Shown: positions 39,237 through 49,290 of the stretch, piece after piece
How positions within the stretch are numbered: the stretch's first letter is position 1
How the letters are laid out: each line of letters starts with the position of its first letter
Program-made: the position numbers and the translations under genes
Notes under the pieces: model-generated
What the model was told of the DNA's origin: nothing
The model's database searches: none
The model's input: only the letters and a program-made list of their open reading frames with translations
NCBI GenBank assembly: GCA_026003835.1
Contig: BPHZ01000005.1
Coordinates: 1-64,000 of the forward strand
DNA from: Herpetosiphonaceae bacterium
GTDB taxonomy: Bacteria > Chloroflexota > Chloroflexia > Chloroflexales > Herpetosiphonaceae
Reading direction: 5' to 3'
Length of the DNA: 64,000 nucleotides

Positions 39237-40936
39237 ATGCGATCGCGCCATCGACACACCATACCAGGTCTTCTTCTCGCTGTGCTGCTTGCGCTCAGCG
39301 GGTTTGTGTTCTGGTCCACCATCCATGCGGCGCTGCCACTCTCGGCAGCCGAGCGGCTCAAATTGGCCTGGGGCCGCGCCGGCGCGATCGGACGCTACCA
39401 CTAGCGTACCACCGTCAAACAGATCACCCATCCTACCGAGCGGCTGGAGAATGTCGGCCGCAGCAGTAAGGTCTCCTCCCTTTCCCCGGAGGGCGAGGTT
39501 GATCGCCATGCCGAAACCTTGCATATGACCATCCAGGGCTACAAGGGTGAGCAGCGGCCCCTTGAGCTGCTGGTCGAGGGCGGCCGGGCGCGTGGCCGTA
39601 CCTCGCCCAACGCTTCCTGGCAGGATCTGGATCAGTCGGCTACGGATCTCTTTGCGCCCGGCGGCGATCTACTGGGCTACCTGGCGGCGGCTACCAACGT
39701 TGAGGAGCGAGCCGTAGCGCTGGACGATCCCCGTGTGCCTCGCGCCGCCCAAACTCGCTATACCTTTGACCTCAACAGCGCCAGTTATGCCAACTTTATG
39801 GGCCGGCAGCTGGAAGAGCAGATGCGCCGCAACGGCGAGCTGCCGCCTGGCCTCTCGCTCGATCTGGCCCGGATCTATGAGGGTATGCGCGGCTCGGGCG
39901 AGATCTGGCTCGACGAGGAGGGCCTGCCCATCCGTCAAGTGCTGCATCTGTCATTTCCTCCTGAGAAAGGCGCGCTGAGCTGGGTCGAGGCGGAGATCAG
40001 CACCAGCTTCACGCGCTGGCATCCCTCGTTGGGCGTCACCCTGGGTCAGGTCTGGGAGAATCCCGCGCTGTTGCCCTCCGCCCTTTCGCTCAGTCCCAGG
40101 GCCTTTGATCAGTTGGGCTTCTCGTTCAGCTTTGGCGCGCTGACTCTGGCCGGCCTCGCGCTGGTAGTGGCCTATCACCGCTCGCGCCGTCTCTACGCCG
40201 GTCTTGCCACGGCGCTGATCGTCTCTATGATTGCCGCCCCGCTGCTTCAGGCCAACCAGGCCGTTGTCTTCTTTGAGGGTCAGACCGCTAAAGCGGAGGC
40301 TGCCGCGATGCAGGAGCAGCAGCAGCGCAGCGCCGAACAACTGCGCGCGACACTTTCTCAGACGGGCGCGCTCAGCCTGGCCGAGAGTTTCTATATCGTG
40401 CTGTATCAGGGCATCGATGGGCTGCTGGAGATCGCGGGCAGCAGTACAGGCACGGAGGTACTGGACGATAGCGGCTATGTGCTGGCCTTGGATGAGGAGG
40501 CGGTCACGGAGATCGTGCCGGCTACGCTGAGTGGCATGCACAGCTTCTTTGTCAGCGAAGCCGCGATTGAGCTGGATGGCGAAGAAGTGGCTAGCGGCGT
40601 AACGATCAGCCTGACCGATGCCACCGTCGTGCTGGAGAGTATCGGGTTGAGCTGGCCCGAACCATCGCTACGATTATTGTTGCGATCATTATGGCCGCGC
40701 TCTCCGCAACGATCGTCGGATCGCTTATTGTGGCGCTCATCGGCTTGATCGATGGAGCGATGGCGTTGATGTGCGAGATTTTTGGATGGGACAAGGATGA
40801 GCAGGCCAGCACATGGGTCTGCAATGGGATAACAGGTATTCTAACCGAAGTAATTACATGCTCTGCCCCTTTGCCGGGTGTGTCGCTGTGCTCAATCCTT
40901 GACGGACGAGCCGAGCCTCCGCGTCCAGCGCGTTAG
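39237..40936 (+). pseudogene. Broken leader part of a large RHS-type surface protein
   Basis: ATG 39237 follows AAGGGGG. A signal/membrane segment (IPGLLLAVLLALSGFVFWST) is followed by a domain that stops at TAG 39402-39404 and continues in the same frame as RTTVKQITHPTERLENVGRS to LRIYEGM-like and VEAEISTSFTRW segments. A membrane region (about 40100-40290) and a beta domain follow. Near 40650 the frame shifts into TIATIIVAIIMAALSATIVG, a second hydrophobic region, and ends at 40936 with no RHS repeats. This domain order matches the N-terminal part of long Chloroflexota RHS/surface proteins (from memory of the family). The repeat body is gone, perhaps split from the Hint cassettes nearby on the other strand. 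Confidence 0.6.
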
Positions 40937-41517
40937 GTCCATGCAGCCGGCGTCAGCAGGATCTCCAGACGTACCTCGCCCTGCTGAACCCTGACGTTGA
41001 AGGTGACGCCCAACCGGTGCAGCAGGCGAAAGATCGCCTCATTTTCCGCGAGGGTATCGGCATGCAGGACGCTGATGCCCCGTGCCCGTGCCAGCCGGCT
41101 GAGGAGCTGGCAGAGCCGGGTTGCCAGGCCCTGCTTCTGGTAATCATCGCGTACGATTAGCGCCACCTCAGCCTGCCTGGGGTCAACGGTGCTGCAGACG
41201 AGCCGGGCTACGGCGATGGCATGCTCTCTGCCGTCCTCCTCGATGGTTGCCAGCAACGCGACCTGTGTGCGCGGATCGATATCCGCAAGCCGCTGCGCCT
41301 CGCTCAATATGATGTCTCTTGGCAACTGGGGCGGGAGCTTGAAGAAACGGCGCTGCCGAGACTCAGGCGAGAGGTGGTCGTAGAGGTCGACGAGTAGGAG
41401 CGCATCGGCGCGGGTGATTGGCCGTACTCTGATCGGCCTGCCGTTGGCATGAGCGATGATGTGTCCACGACGCGTGTCCTTGCGCTTATTCGCCGGGTCA
41501 TCTGCGTTGTTGTACAT
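40933..41517 (-). CDS. GNAT-family N-acetyltransferase
   Basis: 194 residues. After a polar N-terminus come IRVRPITRADALLLVDLYDH and ESRQRRFF, typical of GNAT domains found alone or in acetyl-CoA synthetase-like proteins. The acetyl-CoA loop is VRDDYQKQGLATRLCQLLSR (about residues 125-145), and HADTLAENEAIFRLLHRLG follows. It acetylates an unknown amine or lysine. Its last codon overlaps the end of the broken RHS gene, marking the right edge of the island. Confidence 0.88.
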   Translation of the reverse strand: MYNNADDPANKRKDTRRGHIIAHANGRPIRVRPITRADALLLVDLYDHLSPESRQRRFFKLPPQLPRDIILSEAQRLADIDPRTQVALLATIEEDGREHAIAVARLVCSTVDPRQAEVALIVRDDYQKQGLATRLCQLLSRLARARGISVLHADTLAENEAIFRLLHRLGVTFNVRVQQGEVRLEILLTPAAWT

Positions 41518-41616
41518 GGTTGCCTCCTCTGAAAGAGAGGGGACCGCGGCTGTGTCCTGTCAATAGCGGGCTGGATGTCTGATGACGCGACGCATTATAG
41601 CAGATTTTTTTCGATT

Positions 41617-42702
41617 CTACTGCGCCGGCTCATCGCTCCTCGCTCCCTGCGAAATCACCTGGTAGACCTCCGCTGTCCATCCCGCGATCCGTGCCCAGCT
41701 CAGCGGCTCTGCCGCCGCTCGCGCAGTCTGTCTCAGCGACGGTAGGGCGGGATGGGTCAGCGCGCGCCACAGCGCCTGGCGTAGCTCCTCAATCTCGCCG
41801 GCCGGGTACAGGAAGCCTTCGCGCCCCTCGCGGACGATCTCGGCGATCGGCGGTAGATCAGGCGCTACGACGGGACGGCTATAGGAGAGCGCGCAGAGCA
41901 GCATGCCCGATGTGAGCATACGCTGGTAGGGCAGCACGACCAGGTCGGCCGCGCCCAGGTACAGTGGTAGCTCCTCGTCGGCGACAAAGCCTACGCGCAC
42001 CTCAGCCCCGGCGACAGCGGCGGCGCGACGCTGAATCTCAGCTCCATACGCGGGATCGTTCGGCGCGCCGGCGATCAGCAAGCAGCCGCGCTGATCCGGC
42101 GGTAGGCCGGCGAAGGCTTCCAGCAGCATTTCGTAGCCTTTGTAAGGCCGCAGTGCGCCCAGGGCAATCAGCACCGGCCCTGTCTGCGGCAGCCCCAGGC
42201 GGCTCCGGGCCTTGTGCTGCTCGACCTCCGGTCCATAAACGCCGATGTAGTTGCCGTGAGGGATGATGAAGAGGCGACGTGGTTTGCCGTAATGCTGCCG
42301 GACCAACCGCTCCGCCGCCCGGCTGTGGACGATAACCGCGTCAACGCGGCCAGCTACGCGCCTGTAGACCCAACGGGCCAGGCGCCGGTGATAGGTCTCA
42401 TGCGGCTCCAAATTATGGACCGTCCAGACGATACGTGCGCCGCGCCACTGGAACAGCCGCAGCGCCAGCAGGAAGCCCAACGAGCGAGCGCCTGTCATCA
42501 GGAGACTTCGGCGCTGCAGCAGGCCGTCGAACCAGTGCAGATGGAGGATCGCCCGTGGCCCCGCGCGCCAGAGCTCGCGCGGGATGCGGCGCGCCGGCCG
42601 CAGCCGCCGCACCGCGAGATCCGAGTGCTGTGCAAGTGATGTGTAGAGCAGATCCAGATAGCGGTTGGAGGGAACATCCGGGGGGAAGGGAAAAACAATC
42701 AT
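41617..42702 (-). CDS. Glycosyltransferase family 4 protein
   Basis: 361 residues from ATG 42702, 7 bases after the uridine kinase stop. N-terminal MIVFPFPPDVPSNRYLDLLY and WTVHNLEPHE are typical of the acceptor-binding half. The donor half has IPHGNYIGVYG, LIALGALRPYKGYEMLLEAF and the nucleotide-sugar EX7E region near EIVREGREGFLYPAGEIEEL. It probably adds a sugar during surface polysaccharide or glycolipid synthesis. An in-frame extension to 43056 overlaps the kinase gene and is rejected. Confidence 0.88.
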   Translation of the reverse strand: MIVFPFPPDVPSNRYLDLLYTSLAQHSDLAVRRLRPARRIPRELWRAGPRAILHLHWFDGLLQRRSLLMTGARSLGFLLALRLFQWRGARIVWTVHNLEPHETYHRRLARWVYRRVAGRVDAVIVHSRAAERLVRQHYGKPRRLFIIPHGNYIGVYGPEVEQHKARSRLGLPQTGPVLIALGALRPYKGYEMLLEAFAGLPPDQRGCLLIAGAPNDPAYGAEIQRRAAAVAGAEVRVGFVADEELPLYLGAADLVVLPYQRMLTSGMLLCALSYSRPVVAPDLPPIAEIVREGREGFLYPAGEIEELRQALWRALTHPALPSLRQTARAAAEPLSWARIAGWTAEVYQVISQGARSDEPAQ

Positions 42703-42709
42703 ATGCTGC

Positions 42710-43438
42710 TCAGTGTTCCTGGACCTGCTGCAGATCAAACTCCTCGCCGGGGACGCGGACAGCGTCGATCGCCGGAGGCTGCTGCTCCTCATGCTGCAGC
42801 ACAGGGGGCGCCTGATCCAGCAGCCGTTCGATGCGCGCGACGACCATATCAATGGCGATGGAGTTGAGCCCGCCACGTGGGATGATGATATCGGCATAGC
42901 GCTTGGTCGGCTCGACAAACTCCAGATGCATAGGTCGCACTGTGTGGAGGTACTGTTCGATGACCGACTCAATCGAGCGGCCACGCTCGCGGATGTCGCG
43001 CTGCAGCCGGCGGATGAAGCGCAGGTCGGCATCTGTGTCGACATAAATCTTGACATCCATCCGATCCCGCAGCTCAGCTTCGCTGAAGATAAGAATACCC
43101 TCGACCAGGATCACCGGATGGGGCTCGACCAGCATTGTTTCCGGGAGGCGGTTATAGTGGGTGAAATCGTAGATCGGCACATGGACCGATCGGCCGCTGC
43201 ACAGAGCGTCGAGATGCTCTATCAGCAGCGCGTTGTCGAGCGAGTCCGGGTGGTCGAAGTTGATCAGCGCCCGCTCCTCAAGAGAGAGGTGGTTGAGATC
43301 GTGGTAGTACGAGTCGTGCTGGATATAGGCGATACGCTGTGGGCCGACGTGTTGGAGGATCGCCTGTGAGACGGTCGTTTTACCAGACCCGGTCCCTCCC
43401 GCAACGCCGATGATGATCGGTCTCACGTTTTTGGACAT
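42710..43438 (-). CDS. udk: Uridine kinase
   Basis: 242 residues from ATG 43438 behind GGAGAG. Walker A is GVAGGTGSGKTTVSQAIL, followed by IQHDSYYHDLNHLS, NFDHPDSLDNALL, VPIYDFTHYNR and the lid RRLQRDIRERGRSIESVI, all standard for Udk. It phosphorylates uridine and cytidine in salvage. The last ~30 residues (QQPPAIDAVRVPGEEF to the end) are an extra tail beyond the usual ~210. Followed at once by the glycosyltransferase gene. Confidence 0.95.
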   Translation of the reverse strand: MSKNVRPIIIGVAGGTGSGKTTVSQAILQHVGPQRIAYIQHDSYYHDLNHLSLEERALINFDHPDSLDNALLIEHLDALCSGRSVHVPIYDFTHYNRLPETMLVEPHPVILVEGILIFSEAELRDRMDVKIYVDTDADLRFIRRLQRDIRERGRSIESVIEQYLHTVRPMHLEFVEPTKRYADIIIPRGGLNSIAIDMVVARIERLLDQAPPVLQHEEQQPPAIDAVRVPGEEFDLQQVQEH

Positions 43439-43508
43439 CGGTCGCTCTCCATTATCATAGCTGCGTGTTTGTATTGACTGGCGCTGCGTCGTCTCCTCTA
43501 TCTCATCC

Positions 43509-44996
43509 TCAGCGCAGGGCCTTATCCACACGAAGCGCCAGCCCTTCGTCGGGGCTGATAGCAAAGCTAACCCGATCTCCCTGACGCTGCAGCGCGATGT
43601 TCAGCTCTTCGTTTTTGAGCAGCTCGCCATTTGGTTGCAGTACCGAGCGTAGCGCCTGCTCGAACTCAACAGCATCCTGTTCTGTATCCCAGACTGTAAC
43701 TACAACCAGCACGGGAATCTCTTGGGCATTGCGGTAGAGATTGTAGCGAGCGCCGCCCCAGCCTGCTGCGGCCTGGCTGGCAAGCTCCCTGGTAAGACCA
43801 TACTCGCTCAGCATAACACTCAGGTCGAGCTCGCCGAGCGTATTGCTGTCTGCCACCTCCCAGCCGGGCAGCGCTCCAGACAGGTCGGGCAAAGCGACCT
43901 CCTTGGGCTCGTCGCGTTGCGCGCCGGTATACTTCTCTGGGTGCAAGATCTGCTCCGTCGAGCTGGGCGGATCGCGCAGCGCCTGGTCGACCGCCTGCCA
44001 GCCGCCCTGGTTGTAGAGCAGCCGGACAAATGCCAGGCCCTCCTCATACGGGAACAGCAGGCTCTGCTTGATGATCTCCGGCGCTGTGTCAAGCATCGGA
44101 CTCTGGAGCTGAAGCTGCTCCTCGAGCAGCTCTTGCAGCTCCGCAAACTCCAGGTGTCTGATCAGCCACTGCTCCATGAGCAGCGACGCATCGCCCTCAA
44201 CCAACGATCTGATAGCCATTCCCCGGTCGCTTTCAACGTCGTCGGGAAGCATCTGTCCGAGGTCGAAATGCTGATCCTGGAGATGGTGGTCGAACTCGTG
44301 AGCGTAGGTCACTTTGTCGAGGGCGCTGAGCCGCGGCTTATCGCTAATGATGTAGAAGGACTTCGTCTCGTGGTCATAGAAGCCGGCAACCTGCTCCGTC
44401 AGCAGGTCCAGGTAAAACTGGCGTAGATCCAGATCGCTGGGCAGCATGCCGAGGAGCCAGTAGGTCTCGTGCTCGTTGCGAAAATCCTCAGGAGTATTGT
44501 GCTTGTCGAGATCCTGCTGCATATAGGCGCGCAGCTCTTCGCGGGTCATCAGGTTGCGCTGGGCCGGCTGAAGCTCGGCCAGACCGCGAATCTCGACAAC
44601 TTGGCGGCCAATCTGATCGAGGAGCGCTTCCTGGTCGGGGCTCAGCCTGCTGCCGCCTGCAGTGCCGGGCGTCGGCGTCGGCTGTTCCGCTCCCGGCGTT
44701 GGCGTCGGCAGCCCCGGCTCCGGCGTTGATCTCGCCTCACGGCTCTCTGCCAGCTGCTGTTGGAGATCTGTAACCTGCTGCTGCAGGTCTTCAACCTGAT
44801 TTTTAAGCCGCCGGTTCTCCTGCTGGACCTCAGCAGCAGTTGTCACCTGATCTTTGAGCTGCTCAACTTCACGCCGGAGCTGTGCGATCTCTGCGATCCG
44901 CTTCTGTCGATCGCTATAGAGCAACCCTGTCCCCGCCAAACCAGCGACGGCCAGCAGGGTCAGGAGCAGCAACCCAATACGCTGAAAGCTACTCAT
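43509..44996 (-). CDS. Membrane-anchored coiled-coil protein with HExxH metallopeptidase motif (1)
   Basis: 495 residues. An N-terminal membrane anchor (LLLLTLLAVAGLAGTGLLY) is followed by a coiled coil (about 30-95, REVEQLKDQVTTAAEVQQEN) and a Pro/Thr linker. A large extracytoplasmic domain follows with VTYAHEFDHHLQDQHFDL at about 235-252; HEFDH is an HExxH zinc motif. A downstream EGDASLLMEQWL (about 275) supplies a candidate third-ligand Glu. The C-terminus repeats the family pattern VADSNTLGELDLSVML. A paralogue lies directly upstream. A peptidase role is likely but the substrate is unknown. Confidence 0.7.
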   Translation of the reverse strand: MSSFQRIGLLLLTLLAVAGLAGTGLLYSDRQKRIAEIAQLRREVEQLKDQVTTAAEVQQENRRLKNQVEDLQQQVTDLQQQLAESREARSTPEPGLPTPTPGAEQPTPTPGTAGGSRLSPDQEALLDQIGRQVVEIRGLAELQPAQRNLMTREELRAYMQQDLDKHNTPEDFRNEHETYWLLGMLPSDLDLRQFYLDLLTEQVAGFYDHETKSFYIISDKPRLSALDKVTYAHEFDHHLQDQHFDLGQMLPDDVESDRGMAIRSLVEGDASLLMEQWLIRHLEFAELQELLEEQLQLQSPMLDTAPEIIKQSLLFPYEEGLAFVRLLYNQGGWQAVDQALRDPPSSTEQILHPEKYTGAQRDEPKEVALPDLSGALPGWEVADSNTLGELDLSVMLSEYGLTRELASQAAAGWGGARYNLYRNAQEIPVLVVVTVWDTEQDAVEFEQALRSVLQPNGELLKNEELNIALQRQGDRVSFAISPDEGLALRVDKALR

Positions 44997-45052
44997 CTGA
45001 TCTGTTCTCCATCTCTAGTGCAAAAACACGTTTCTTCTTCTGGCCGGTCAGA

Positions 45053-46564
45053 TCAAAAGTCGGGAAATGCGCCGCGCAGGGCACTCAACGTAGCGCTATC
45101 CGGCGCATGAAGGATGAGCACCTCCCTGCCCGCCTGGCTCAGATAGATCTGCCGGTCGGAGAGATCCCATGCTCTGCGGGTAGCTGTATAGGTTGCAGTG
45201 GGAGCGCCGCCCTTCTCCTCAGCATAGATCGTGTACGTTGAGAAGAGCTGCGCCGCCTCGGCCTCATTCGAGAGTATGACGCGGATCGCCAGCGCACGGG
45301 CGCCGTCCGGCCCCTCCAGAACGGCGTAGCGGTCGCCGCGCCAGCCGTAGGCCGCCGCGATCGCTGTGTACAGCTCAACCTCGTACTCCAGATAAACACG
45401 CAGGAAGAGCTCTCCTAACACATCGCTGTCGACGACCTCCCATCCAGGGCCGAGCGCCGCTTGTAGATCGGGCAGTGCCACCGGTACAGGATTGACGTTG
45501 TTGAAATAGAGTTCAGGATGCAGGATCTGCGCCGTCGAGCGCGGGGGCCTGCTGTAGGCGCGATCGACGTTGCGCCAGCCTCCTTGAAGATAAAGCAGGT
45601 TGACAAACCGTGTGCCGTAGGTGTAGGGAAACTGCCCAATACTTTCGATAGAGGTATCCGCCCCTGAGAACGAGAGACTGCCGAAGAGATCCGCCAGGCG
45701 ATCGAGCTGTTCGAGCGCATAATTTATCCGATCAATATCGGTCAGGTGCTCTTCCGCCCAAAAATGCATGCTTAGGCTTGCGTCGCCCTCGATCAGCGCA
45801 CGGATCGCCAGCGACTCATCGGCGCTCCTGGCCGAGTCCTGGAGCGCCGCGAGGTCGAAGGCTTCATCCTGAAGAAAGTGCGTGTACTCATGGGCATAGG
45901 TGATCCGATCCTCGACGCCCATGGTCTCGCGGTCGCTGATCACATAGAGCTCCTTTGTGCTGGGGTCATAAAATCCCAACACAAACATTGCCAAATCTTC
46001 GATAATCGCGCTGCGCAGGTCGAGGTCTGGATCGATCATATCCAGCGCTACCAGCTTGGCCCGCTCCCGACGCTCTACCTCGGCGGGGAAATCGGTCTCC
46101 ATAGCGGCGATCAGCCGCTGCCGATACTCGTTCCGTGTCAAGACATCACGTGGCACTCTGTTCTTCGGCGCCAGTCCTCGCAGCCCCACGACCTGCTCAT
46201 TGATCCGGTTCATGCTTTGCAGATTCCGGATCAGTTGCTCAAGCTGCTTGTTTCTCTGTTCGAGCTCGTTGCGCTGCGTCTGCAGCTCGTCGCGCTCACG
46301 TCTGACCTGATCGAAGTTCCTCTGCAGCTCACGCAGTGTCGACTGTGTCTTGGAGAGTTCGGCATCGATATCGTCCGCCTGCTGTTTGAGCTGCCGGATG
46401 GTCTCTTCGTACTGCGCCCGCTGCTGCGCACGCTCTGCCTCGAAGTTCTCGACACGCTGTCGCAGCGCTGCCAGCTCCCTCAGCTGAAGGCCAAGCCCGG
46501 CTGTGACGATCAGCGATAGGACCAGGAGGGTTGCGAGAAGGAGTGCAAGACGCTGGCTTCGCAT
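45053..46564 (-). CDS. Membrane-anchored coiled-coil protein with HExxH metallopeptidase motif (2)
   Basis: 503 residues, same architecture as the neighbour: membrane anchor (LALLLATLLVLSLIVTAGLG), long coiled coil (about 35-125), then a domain with ITYAHEYTHFLQDEAFDL (HEYTH) near 230 and IEGDASLSMHFWAEEHL. It shares GTRFVNLLYLQGGWRNVDRA with the paralogue (GLAFVRLLYNQGGWQAVDQA) and VVDSDVLGELFLRVYL. The two were clearly made by tandem duplication and are 56 bp apart, probably one operon. The coiled coil of this copy is the longer. Confidence 0.7.
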   Translation of the reverse strand: MRSQRLALLLATLLVLSLIVTAGLGLQLRELAALRQRVENFEAERAQQRAQYEETIRQLKQQADDIDAELSKTQSTLRELQRNFDQVRRERDELQTQRNELEQRNKQLEQLIRNLQSMNRINEQVVGLRGLAPKNRVPRDVLTRNEYRQRLIAAMETDFPAEVERRERAKLVALDMIDPDLDLRSAIIEDLAMFVLGFYDPSTKELYVISDRETMGVEDRITYAHEYTHFLQDEAFDLAALQDSARSADESLAIRALIEGDASLSMHFWAEEHLTDIDRINYALEQLDRLADLFGSLSFSGADTSIESIGQFPYTYGTRFVNLLYLQGGWRNVDRAYSRPPRSTAQILHPELYFNNVNPVPVALPDLQAALGPGWEVVDSDVLGELFLRVYLEYEVELYTAIAAAYGWRGDRYAVLEGPDGARALAIRVILSNEAEAAQLFSTYTIYAEEKGGAPTATYTATRRAWDLSDRQIYLSQAGREVLILHAPDSATLSALRGAFPDF

Positions 46565-46621
46565 TGGGAGATCGCTTTCTCTGCCTCTACGCTAGCTGAC
46601 ACGATTGGGAAAGAGCGGCTC

Positions 46622-46649
46622 TTGACAATGGCGCCATACCTATTATACT
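46622..46649 (+). promoter_or_regulatory. Promoter of the DUF4395-thioredoxin pair
   Basis: TTGACA (46622-46627) and TATACT (46644-46649), spacer 16 bases, lie in the divergent region 94 bases before ATG 46743. Confidence 0.75.
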
Positions 46650-46742
46650 TGATGTTAATAAACTTAAGTATTTCACCTCTCTTTGTTTTATTTGTAGACC
46701 GTGAACCGTTTGTCTTTGATGTTTCTCACAAGGATGGCTCCA

Positions 46743-47174
46743 ATGGTCGATCAAAATGCACTCCGCTTCAATCAGGCAATGATCGTCAGCCTCATCGGAC
46801 TGGCCTTTGTGCTGAATATCCCCTGGCTATCAGCGCTCGTTGCTGCGCTGATGCTCATTGGTACGGCTTGGCCAGGCCTGGCTGCGTTCCAGCTGTTCTA
46901 CCGGCGCGTACTGCTGCCGGCCGGTCTTCTGCGCCCCTCACCCAGGCAGGAAGACCCCGCGGCACCGCGTTTTGCGCAAGGTCTTGGCGGCAGCTTTTTG
47001 CTGCTTGCGGTGGTGGCTTTTGCCCTGGGTGCAACTACCCTTGGCTGGGCGCTCAACCTGATCGTCGTCGCATTGGCGCTGATCAACCTGCTCTTTGATT
47101 TCTGCCTGGGCTGCTTTATCTACTTCCAGCTTGAACGGGCGGGCGTTCTTGGTAAGATCAGGGCAGCACGATGA
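46743..47174 (+). CDS. DUF4395 membrane protein
   Basis: 143 residues with about four membrane segments. It opens MVDQNALRFNQAMIVSLIGL, the DUF4395 start, and has GTAWPG and a late LLFDFCLGCFIYFQLERAGV with a CxxC pair at the membrane, also typical. ATG 46743 is chosen for its spacing from AAGGA (46730-46734); ATG 46734 is in frame. The stop overlaps the thioredoxin start (ATGA), so the pair probably works together in envelope thiol chemistry. Confidence 0.88.
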   Translation: MVDQNALRFNQAMIVSLIGLAFVLNIPWLSALVAALMLIGTAWPGLAAFQLFYRRVLLPAGLLRPSPRQEDPAAPRFAQGLGGSFLLLAVVAFALGATTLGWALNLIVVALALINLLFDFCLGCFIYFQLERAGVLGKIRAAR

Positions 47175-47587
47175 TCGAGCGGCTAGCAATGCTCCTGTTG
47201 ATCGCCGCGCTGCTCTCGCTTGGCTGGCACGGGCTGCGCTGGCGCTCGCTACGCCTTGCGCGAGCGGCGCCCCTGCCGCCTGAGGCAGTACAGGCTCTGG
47301 CTGGCGCCAACACGGCAATCCTCTACTTTTGGACCGCCTCGTGCGCGCAGTGCCGCAGTCTTCAGACCCCGGCGCTGCGCCAGCTCGAACGTGAGCTTCA
47401 TCCTGCCGTAGCTGTTGTGCCCATCGACGCTGCCGCTCGTAGCGAGCTTAGCGCCCGCTTTGGGATCATCACTGTTCCCGCAACGGTCATCATCGATCAA
47501 GGGGGTGTACGTTCGGTTAATCTGGGCTACACCAGCGCCGCCGTGCTGCGAGAACAGCTTAATCGTGCTACTCCCACTCAATTGTAG
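47171..47587 (+). CDS. Membrane-anchored thioredoxin-fold protein
   Basis: 138 residues. An N-terminal membrane segment ([15 protein letters not shown]) is followed by a thioredoxin domain: [20 protein letters not shown] with active site CAQC, then [12 protein letters not shown] (cis-Pro) near residue 105. It would sit outside the membrane and exchange electrons with exported thiols, perhaps fed by the DUF4395 partner. Its last 20 bases overlap the end of guaA on the other strand. Confidence 0.9.
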   Translation: MIERLAMLLLIAALLSLGWHGLRWRSLRLARAAPLPPEAVQALAGANTAILYFWTASCAQCRSLQTPALRQLERELHPAVAVVPIDAAARSELSARFGIITVPATVIIDQGGVRSVNLGYTSAAVLREQLNRATPTQL

Positions 47588-49124
47588 CCGGCGGCTTGGA
47601 CGAGATATCGTAGACGACGCGGTTGACGCCGGGAACCTCGTTGACGATACGGTTCGAGACCCGCGCCAGCAACTCGTCCGGGAGGCGCGCCCAGTCTGCC
47701 GTCATAAAGTCATCGGTTGTCACTGCTCGCAGCGCAATGACATCGGCGTAGGTGCGGCCATCGCCCATGACGCCAACACTCCGGATTGGCAGCAGCACGG
47801 CAAAGGCCTGCTGAGTTGCGCGGTAGAGGCCGGCGGCGCGCAGCTCCTCCAGAAAGATTGCATCGGCAGCGCGCAGTGTATCGAGCCGCTCGCGGGTGAC
47901 AGTGCCAAGCACACGCACTGCCAGCCCCGGCCCTGGGAAGGGATGGCGCCAGACCCAGTCCTCAGGCAGCCCTAGTGCCAATCCCGCCGCGCGCGCCTCA
48001 TCTTTAAAAAGGTAGCGGAGCGGCTCGACCAGCTGCAGCTGCATGTCCGCCGGCAGCCCTCCGACGTTGTGATGAGTCTTGATCTTCGCTGCGACGTTAC
48101 GGTCGGGTGCGGTGCTCTCGATCACGTCCGGGTAGAGGGTTCCCTGCACCAGGTAGCGCACATCGCCGATCTCACGCGCCTGGCGCTCAAAGATGCGGAT
48201 AAACTTTTCGCCGATGATGCGCCGCTTCTGCTCGGGATCGACAACGCCCGCTAGGGCTGAGAGGAACTCATCGGCTGCGTCGACGGCGATCAGCTCGATA
48301 TTCAGATGTTGCTGGAAGGTCTCGACAACCTGTGCCGCCTCTCCTCGCCTCAGCAGTCCATTATCGACAAAGATACATACCAGCTGGTCGCCGATTGCCT
48401 CATGGGCCAGGAGTGCCGCCACTGCCGAATCGACACCGCCGCTCAACGCGCAGATGGCCCGGCCCTCGCCGACCTGGGCGCGGATACGTTCGACAGCTTC
48501 GGCGATAAAATGGGCGGGACGCCAATCGCCTTCGCAGCCGCAGATACGGTAGACAAAATTGCTGAGGATCTGCTGGCCGTAGGCTGTGTGAACGACCTCC
48601 GGATGGAATTGAATGCCGTACCAGCGCCGCTCCTCGTCGGCCATGGCGGCGCAGGGCGAGTTACTGCTGGCGGCAACTGCTGTGAAACCGGATGGCAATC
48701 CGGCGATACGGTCGCCATGGCTCATCCAGACCGGCTGCTGCTCCGGGGTTGCTTCAAACAGCGGCGATGACGCCTGGACCTGAATAACGGCATGTCCATA
48801 CTCGCGCTCGCTGGCCGGCTCGACGCTTCCGCCGAGCGTGTGGGCCTGCAACTGCATACCATAGCAGATACCCAGCACCGGCAGGCCACTCTCGACGACC
48901 CAGCTGGGGAGCTGCGGTGCGCCTGGCGCATAGACGCTGTTAGGGCCGCCAGAGAGGACAATGCCTTTAGGGCTGAGCGCCAGCGCTTTTTCCGGCGCCA
49001 CTGAGAATGGAAGCAGTTCGCTGTAAACGCCCGCCTCGCGGAGACGGCGGACGATAAGCTGGCTATACTGCGATCCGAAATCGAGCACAACAATCGACTC
49101 ACTGGGCTGGTGAGGCTGACTCAT
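47568..49124 (-). CDS. guaA: GMP synthase (glutamine-hydrolysing)
   Basis: 518 residues from ATG 49124 behind AAGGAAG; the frame is open to 49205 without support. The N-terminal amidotransferase has [18 protein letters not shown], nucleophile in GICYGMQ and the His/Glu of FHPEV. The ATP pyrophosphatase has [14 protein letters not shown] (about 225) and the C-terminal dimer domain ends KPPATIEWE. It converts XMP to GMP in the cytosol. Frame fully intact. Confidence 0.97.
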   Translation of the reverse strand: MSQPHQPSESIVVLDFGSQYSQLIVRRLREAGVYSELLPFSVAPEKALALSPKGIVLSGGPNSVYAPGAPQLPSWVVESGLPVLGICYGMQLQAHTLGGSVEPASEREYGHAVIQVQASSPLFEATPEQQPVWMSHGDRIAGLPSGFTAVAASSNSPCAAMADEERRWYGIQFHPEVVHTAYGQQILSNFVYRICGCEGDWRPAHFIAEAVERIRAQVGEGRAICALSGGVDSAVAALLAHEAIGDQLVCIFVDNGLLRRGEAAQVVETFQQHLNIELIAVDAADEFLSALAGVVDPEQKRRIIGEKFIRIFERQAREIGDVRYLVQGTLYPDVIESTAPDRNVAAKIKTHHNVGGLPADMQLQLVEPLRYLFKDEARAAGLALGLPEDWVWRHPFPGPGLAVRVLGTVTRERLDTLRAADAIFLEELRAAGLYRATQQAFAVLLPIRSVGVMGDGRTYADVIALRAVTTDDFMTADWARLPDELLARVSNRIVNEVPGVNRVVYDISSKPPATIEWE

Positions 49125-49227
49125 CGTTCTTCCTTTTGCACTTTTGTTCGCTACTGGTATTACCACCTGGCTCCCTAGTGTAGCATAGCCTCGTATGCGA
49201 GACAACCGCTCTTCGTTTGAGCGGGGA

Positions 49228-49264
49228 CAAAAAAATGGGGACCAGGCCCATCGGCCTGGTCCCC
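49228..49264 (-). terminator. Terminator of the pspA gene
   Basis: GGGGACCAGGCC (49237-49248) and GGCCTGGTCCCC (49253-49264) pair perfectly over 12 bp with a 4-base loop. On the minus strand seven T follow. It lies 26 bases after the pspA stop. Confidence 0.92.
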
Positions 49265-49290
49265 GAACCGTTCAGAGTGGAAAGCTGATC

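Noticed and set aside
38838..39524. A 228-codon minus-strand frame over the start of the RHS leader gene
   Set aside because: It crosses the repeat array and lies antisense to the signal peptide and leader domain; its sequence has no fold-like pattern.
41617..43056. A longer glycosyltransferase starting at 43056
   Set aside because: The extension is antisense-like Ser/Arg-rich sequence inside the uridine kinase gene.
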